Assembly: GCA_000328365.1 (NCBI GenBank)
Contig: KB298910.1
Location: 214,154-278,153 of the forward strand
DNA: 64,000 nt
DNA from: Capitella teleta
Taxonomy: Eukaryota > Annelida > Polychaeta > Capitellidae
Direction of reading: 5' to 3'
Shown: positions 57,913-64,000 of the stretch, piece by piece
Position numbering within the stretch: the first letter of the stretch is position 1
How the letters are laid out: every line of letters begins with the position of its first letter
Translations under genes and position numbers: made by a program
The notes under the pieces: model-generated
Databases searched by the model: none
What the model saw: only the letters and a program-made list of their open reading frames with translations
What the model was told of the DNA's origin: nothing

Positions 57913-60900
57913 ATGGAAGCGTCAAGTGAAGGAACTGTCGAAGAGAGACAAGAAAATGAATTGCAGTTATTGCTCGCTGTTTACATGGACGATGTTTCAG
58001 ATTTGAGAAAGTCTGAGGCATGGAAAGTAAGGATCCAACTTTCAGAGAGTTAACATGCCGCTAATTTGTTATTTAGAGGTCTAGGCTGTCTTTGGGATAC
58101 TACAGCTAAGAGCTCAAACGTGTAATTCAACTATTGGCTTAGATTCTAAATGGGAACGATACCTTTGATGGTAGCTGACATACTACAGCGAGCCCAATGG
58201 GTCTCGCTGTACGGTAAACGCATTAAACTCCAGTTCGCGAACCACGATTTCTAGAATTCCACGCTTGTAATTATATTTATGAAGGCACCAGCGTCTGCAG
58301 AGCCATACCAGGTAGACGCTTGTACTAAATTTTTTTCGAAACCAGTACCATAAACCTACTTACTGCCTACTGCGGATCCATAAACTGGATCCGCAACGAA
58401 AAAAAGTGACTTTACAGGTTTCTCTCCGCTTTCCGATTGTTGTCACATGACCTGCTCCCCACGTGTTATAAATAAACCAGAGCACTGCGCCTGCGTAGTG
58501 CAAAGTAAACATACACGCATGCGCATACAATTTTCCCGCGCGAAGCAGTTCAACATGCGGCCTATCTTCCCTTGCAGTTGCGCACGTAATTTTTACCGAG
58601 TCTTCACAAAGGAATACATATTAATTATTAGTACGCAATATTTTCTGCATCTCCAATCGGTATATGAACAATTTTATTCATTTTCATTCGAAAGTCGTGA
58701 GAGAAGTTTGAGCGGGAAAGTGAAGCATGTGCGCTTGTTTACAATGCAGTGCGCATGCGCTGAGTGACGTCACTCACAAAATGGCGTTTGTTTACTTCTT
58801 CACGAAGTGATATTTTGTTGCGGGTTTTAATTAATGTAAGTTCGACATGATGGTACTGGCTCATATTGTTTTTTCTTGGAGCATAAATATACCATCTAAC
58901 GTCTGGAGCGATTAAACACAAGGATTTGTTGGATAATATGTCTATATTTATCATGCATTCGGCTGAGTGTGGAGCCTCGCTGCCAGTAGACGCGAAAAGA
59001 AGCGGTTTACCGTCGGGCGAGGTATACAGACCTCGCCTGAGAATCTGTGCTACTTTGATGGATATCGATCAGTCTCAGATATGCATACTGATGATACTCT
59101 CCCCCCGGTGCAGCGCTAAGTCGGCTAACCCTGTGACAATTAGCAAAATTGGTACACTTGTCATATTAACCCGGACCCACGAACGCGGAAGAATACATTC
59201 AACATAAGCCAAGTTAAATGGTTGTCACGTGACACAACAAAGCCACGTGCTTCTCCAATACCACACATCTTATCAGGTAACACATAACTCAACACCTTTA
59301 TCGAATTCCGCGCTGGCGCAATCAGATAAACCGGTGGTGCTTTGAGGTGTACGGTTCGAGATCGAATTCCGTCACAAGTCAGTTTATCTTCACTCATAAT
59401 AATTGCATGTTTCCTCTCTTCCCAGCAAAAGCATACAACGACGGAGATGTGCAAGGCTACTAGACAAGAGGTGGAGACATACGCAAATCGCTAACTTTCT
59501 CCTAAAAAACATTCGCCATTTTTGTCTCTTATACCCCTAAAAATTCATAGCGCCCTTTTTAGAGCGATGGCGGGACCCTCCCCCCAATTCCATGGTTTGG
59601 GGTCAGGGTTGATATGACAAGTGCTCCGCAAAATTGAATTAGAATTAATTGAAGGGTTTGATTATTAATTTCACTCTTAACTGGCTTGATTGACTCATTA
59701 TTTGTACTATTCACCTTGGCAGGTATGGAGGCCTCTCGATTTGGCGATATTGCTGCGTCCACAGGAGAGCATGCACGCGGAGGAAGCCCATGTTTCAATA
59801 ATTCTGCACGTCGTCTGCTCCAATTCCTACCCTGAACAGTACGTGTATTTTACTTTAAATCAGTGCATGAATTTTATCCTTTTTCTTTAGGATGCCGGAG
59901 CTCAAACTTGAAAAACCAAATGGACTCTCATACCAGTTGGTCTCAAAACTACTGACAGAATTGAAAGATTTGGCCAAGTCCCTCATTGGAGAGGTAGCAC
60001 CCGTAATGACTGCAATAAAATCTGAATTTCCGATTGAATTCTAGGTGATGATTTTGGAGTTATGCCAGCACATTCAAAGCTTTCTACACACTCACAACTG
60101 CCCTCCGCCTACCTCTTTCCACGAGCAAATGTTGCGTAATCAACGTCGGCAAGACGAAGAAAATAAACGCAAGAGGGATCGACAACAGGAAATTCTACGA
60201 CAAAGAGAAGAAAAACAAGGGGAAGAAATCGAGGCAGAAATCCTGAAGTTACAAGAAGCCAAGAAAGAGCAAACAAGACGGAAGCGAGAAATAGCAAAAC
60301 AAGTGGGCGCCATTCTTTCCTGTACCTTCCTTTATTATAAATTCCATATAGGCGGGGATAGATCGCAGGAGCACGTCATCCGACCCGTCTACTCCGGAAT
60401 CCATGGGAAAAATAACGCCTATCGCAATGGATTCCCAGCAGAGATTCAGAACTCGGTCGTCGATGTCTCCCGATGCGAGGCAAGCGACTAATAACGGAAG
60501 TTTTATTCATCCCGAGAGAAGAAGGTCAGTCAGTCTTGTGTTAGTCTTGGGTCAGGGTTCATGGGAATCTTGTCTTGCAGTTGTGATGCCAATGGTTTTA
60601 TGTGAGTGGATTGCATGGAGCACGTTTATTGGGCTCTTTGCTTCTCACTCAAATTTTATCTTCCGCTTGCGATATAATGTTCTTCGCTTTTACTTCTGGT
60701 TTATATCCCCTTACTTAATTTCATATTATACTTCCTGGAGCACTTGCCGAATCAACTCGAACCCCAAATTCTGCTGTCGACTTGCATGGGAATAATGACC
60801 GTCGATTACCATTTCCAAAGACAATTTGCCACTACGTGCCTCGACCCCTAACCTTGAGGTCATCAATACGTGTATTGTGTAAGATTATTATGCGGTTTTG

Positions 60901-63900
60901 TTCGTCTATGTTGAGGGACTATTTTGTGTGTGCATAGTATGTCTAGTGTTATCTGGTTTGTTTCTGCGTAGTAATACAACAATGGTGGATTATCGTTGAT
61001 TCAATGTTACTTCATATGTGAAACTTATTTATTTAGTTGGATAACAACTTTCCCTTGGATATCTGCATGCAAAGGAAGCTTTATGACAGGCATATATAGT
61101 TATGAGGTACTTTTTTTGTCTTTAACTCTTACACTAGCTTGCTAAATGGGAGAATTTGGATCAGGGTTATTTTGGCAAGAGAACCTAATTTCTAGGTTCT
61201 CCAATTTGAATTTTTCCCTGTTTTAATTCATTTTGAGTTAGTCGTTTTGCTTGTCGTGCTGATCACAATCTGCCTGCAACTTAACTTGATCCTCTTATCA
61301 TTTTAATTTTAATCCTTATCGTCAGGCGAACAAGCACCCCTGTTCACCACCGTACCAGTGAAGGAGACGGTGGCTGTGACTACCACAAAGGAACTTCTAC
61401 CCTCGCATTTGACTCTAAAAAAGAACGTACAGTCTATCGTGGGGCATGCTTAGGTAAGCAGGATGAGTAGCATTGTGTATCTATCTCCCAGTGTTCAATG
61501 CAGGTCACAGTGCTAGAGGTAGCACCGTGTATTCTGGAATGGACACCCAGACCGGAGAACTAGTTGCCATCGTTGAATGGAACATAAAATGGCGATCATT
61601 CAAACGCAAACTAAATCTTCAAGAGAAAGAAGAAGACCAGAAGGAAGGCTCCAAATACCTGAAGCAGGTTTGTCTTTTCTGTGTGCATCATAATGCTATT
61701 AACCAAAGTTATAGTTGACCAGCATTGAACAAGAGCTGCTGTCGTTCTCCAGACTTCACCATCCAAATCTCGTACATTATCAAGCTGTTAAATATGAACA
61801 GGAGAACGGAATGATCACTCTATACGTGAGGGATTTATTTTTCCAACTTGTTTTTGAGGGATTAATTTTATCTTTTTCAACGGCAGATTTTGATGGATTT
61901 TGCCAGTGGTGGTAATCTGAATTATTCCTTACTGAAAGCGGAGCCTCTGCCGATGGAGCGGATAACAGTCTATTGTTGTCAACTGCTAGAAGCACTTGGG
62001 TATCTGCATAACAAAGCTGTTGTCCATAAAGATCTGAGGGTGCTAGTTATACTCGCTTTTTTACGCTCAATCATCTAATAACATTGTTATCTACCTAGGC
62101 TTCCAGTATTCTGTTAGACTCTAAAGGAAAAGTTCGACTCACGGATTATAGCATCGGCAAAAGGTGGTGTAGAGTAACAAATGTTAATTAAATTTAATTT
62201 TTATTCGTTAACAGATTAGCTGACTTGGTTTGCGAGGCTGATTCTGGTCGTCCAGGGGTCAAATTTGACGGCGGTCAAGCGGTCACTCTTGGACGCGGAG
62301 GAAAGAAAGCCGACGTCTACCGAATGGTATGTTTATTTTGATTTTATCATTATTTTTAATTATATACTCATCTTGCAGGGTATGCTCTTGCTCTCATTGG
62401 CTGAGGGGAAAAGCGTTTCCGATCTCCCTGAAGTCCCGTCTTCGCTCCCTGCAGAATTCCAAGATTTTCTGACTAAGTTAGTCCCTTTTTTTTTTTTTTC
62501 TTCTTTTTTCAGCTGAATTTCCTTTTAATAATCTTCCCAGATGTTTGATTCATGATGAGCATCACCGGTGGTCGATCAGCCAGCTTTCTGATCATTCCTT
62601 CGTGAAAACTCCCTTTTACATTCAGCCCGAAGCAAATCATAAGGATCAGAATGGTATTATTACAAAGTTCTCATTGCAGTTAAAATATAATCCTGTACAT
62701 CTTAGGTGAAGATAGACAGAAAAAAGATGAGGAAGAAGAAGAGGAGGAAGAAGAAATAGTAATTCCGCTTCTTCAGAACCTCAAAGGCAACGGCCAATCA
62801 CGGTTGACCTCTGAATTCGAAGTCTTGAAGTGGCTCGGAAAGGGCGGTTTTGGTGATGTCATTAAGGTGCGGGATGATTTTTTCAAAATTTTGGCTACAA
62901 TTTATTTGTACACACAGGTCCGCAATAAACTAGACGGTCGCTACTACGCCATCAAGCGAATCCCTTTGATACCAAATCGGAAAAACTTTACAAAGAAAAT
63001 TACCAGAGAAGTTAAACTCCTCTCCCGATTGAACCATGAAAATGTTGTCAGGTATCAAGATTCCATTCCTCCAAAACATCATATCTGAGGTGTTCTGTAA
63101 CAGGTATTACAACTCATGGATCGAAAGCAGCAATGAGCCAATTCCCCAGGATTCTCTCGCCTCTACCCTCACCACCATCCACTCCGGATCATCTGCGTCT
63201 CCTCCATCTCAGAAAAACTCTCCGCCTCAATCGAGACGCGATTCCGTCATGGTGAACAGTCTTGGAATTCCCGATCCCTTTGGAGCGCTCTCCGCCCCCT
63301 CCCCGGCTGGCGGGTATAGCGAGTGGGGTGATTCCATTTCAGAAAGTAAAGAGGAGGAGGAGGAGGAGGAGGAGGATTCTTTTGATGATTCTGATTCAGG
63401 AGATGTGTTTGGAACTTCTTTCTTGTGAGTTAATTTTAGTCAATTTAACCAGAAATCTTCACCCAAAAATTGTGTGCAGGCCTTTTGATGATGACGATGA
63501 TGATGATGATGATGATGATGATGGAATTGACTTTGAACAGAATGTTGATTGGTCGCCCGATCAAGTCTCCTTACAGGTCGGATTTCGATATGAATTTGGC
63601 TGTTAATACTTTTGGTTTTTAGACTTCATCACAGCAGATAGTGGAGAAGGCCTACGAAGAGCACAGAGAAAGCCCAGACGTCAAGGAAACGCCCCGTCTG
63701 AAATTTCTCTACATCCAGGTATGTTGTACGCCTGTCTCTTGGATCAGCGCTATATTTCCTTTGCTACAGATGGAGTTTTGTGAGAAGAGTACGCTCCGTA
63801 ATGTAATAGACGCAGGCGTTTATCAAGATGTTGATCGTGTATGGCAGTTGTTCCGTGAGATCATTGAGGGACTTCTGCACATCCACGAACAGGTTTTCTC

Positions 63901-64000
63901 TTTTCTTGATTTTTAGCTCATCAGTTATCAGTTTAAATATTATTTAAAATGCAGGGCATGATTCATCGAGACCTGAAGCCTGTGAATATTTTCTTGGATT
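57913..64000 (+). CDS. eif2ak4: eIF2-alpha kinase GCN2 (EIF2AK4), 5' part
   Basis: Twenty exons to the window edge: 57913-58026, 59723-59838, 59891-59993, 60045-60302, 60352-60524, 61326-61453, 61504-61667, 61715-61825, 61887-62039, 62099-62163, 62215-62326, 62379-62476, 62541-62653, 62706-62866, 62918-63051, 63104-63424, 63480-63576, 63623-63718, 63770-63892, 63955-64000; phases agree and about 896 residues are encoded. Order: RWD domain (about 10-125; ENELQLLLAVYMDD start), charged coiled linker rich in K/R/E, pseudokinase (about 290-570; HKDLRASSILLDSKG and TDYSIGKR replace catalytic motifs), then the true kinase with LGKGGFGDVIK, the lysine in YYAIKRIP, an acidic insert with poly-Glu and poly-Asp, MEFCEKSTLR, and HRDLKPVNIFLD at the very end. 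The HisRS-like part lies beyond. GCN2 senses uncharged tRNA/stalled ribosomes and phosphorylates eIF2-alpha. The end of exon 4 is the least certain junction. Confidence 0.96.
58027..59722 (+). other. eif2ak4 intron 1
   Basis: 1.7 kb, the only long intron of this gene here. More than half is an inserted 881-bp TIR element. A short tRNA-like segment at about 59311-59375 with possible A and B boxes could be a SINE head, low confidence. Confidence 0.85.
58172..59052. mobile_element. 881-bp TIR element with 9-bp target duplication (Mutator-like?)
   Basis: Flanked by CTTTGATGG at 58163-58171 and 59053-59061. The ends form an imperfect inverted repeat of about 50 bp: both start TAGC, both carry GCGAG, then 10 nt, then CTCGC, then ACGGTAAAC. 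No transposase frame, so non-autonomous. A 9-bp duplication is typical of Mutator-like elements among TIR transposons, but the terminus alone does not prove the superfamily. The interior is GC-richer than its surroundings with several GCATGCGC words. Confidence 0.8.
60525..61325 (+). other. eif2ak4 intron 5
   Basis: 0.8 kb; nothing recognised in it. Confidence 0.85.
63485..63522 (+). repeat. coding (GAT)n repeat in eif2ak4
   Basis: GAT/GAC codons give a run of about 12 aspartates in the acidic insert of the kinase domain. A GAG/GAA run at about 63350-63376 and another at 62728-62757 give poly-Glu. Confidence 0.9.

Noticed and set aside
59311-59375. Possible tRNA or SINE head in eif2ak4 intron 1
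   Set aside because: A- and B-box-like words are imperfect and no cloverleaf could be drawn; mentioned only as low confidence.

Overview
The window is a nuclear DNA segment from a bilaterian animal. All genes are split by GT-AG introns, several are orthologues of vertebrate genes, and the flanks are AT-rich with long ATT and GA microsatellites and DNA transposon/LINE relics. Convergent mipol1 (+) and foxA (-), as on human 14q13-21, are two members of the deuterostome 'pharyngeal' gene cluster (nkx2.1, nkx2.2, pax1/9, slc25a21, mipol1, foxA). A marine invertebrate deuterostome (ambulacrarian or cephalochordate) is my first guess. The species cannot be fixed from sequence alone and a slow-evolving protostome or other bilaterian is not excluded.

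Layout. 1-2.3 kb: transposon debris and a microsatellite. 2338-4577 (+): zfpl1, a cis-Golgi zinc-finger membrane protein, six exons, 316 aa. 4.6-5.7 kb: a convergent gap with two abutting perfect palindromes. 5666-8448 (-): a CYP46-like cytochrome P450, 13 exons, 497 aa. 8926-31077 (+): mipol1, a coiled-coil protein, 12 exons, 592 aa, starting head-to-head with the P450 at 477 bp; its introns grow to 9.3 kb. 31.1-43.3 kb: a 12.2 kb gene-free interval. 43308-45264 (-): foxA, two exons, 507 aa, with the whole forkhead domain in exon 1. 45.3-55.6 kb: gene-free foxA upstream region. 55610-56616 (-): pop7/Rpp20, two exons, 170 aa. 57913-64000 (+): the 5' part of eif2ak4/GCN2 (RWD, charged linker, pseudokinase, start of the kinase), 20 exons, running off the end. 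Every exon chain assigned was checked for frame and phase by hand.

The genes do not form a pathway. The notable arrangement is that foxA, a developmental regulator, sits in large gene-free flanks next to a 'bystander' gene (mipol1) with oversized introns, the classical look of a genomic regulatory block. The zfpl1 and P450 genes lie where slc25a21 and pax1/9 would be expected, so one side of the ancestral cluster is broken or diluted here.

Mobile DNA includes a Tc1/mariner-like MITE family (four pieces), pogo/Tigger-like elements, a TIR element with 9-bp target duplications present as an 881-bp copy and as a 60-bp end-to-end copy, a LINE insertion with 15-bp target duplications, a CR1-like LINE tail nested in a MITE, and a tRNA-derived SINE. 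I saw no rRNA gene, no functional tRNA gene, no CRISPR array and no retrovirus-like element.
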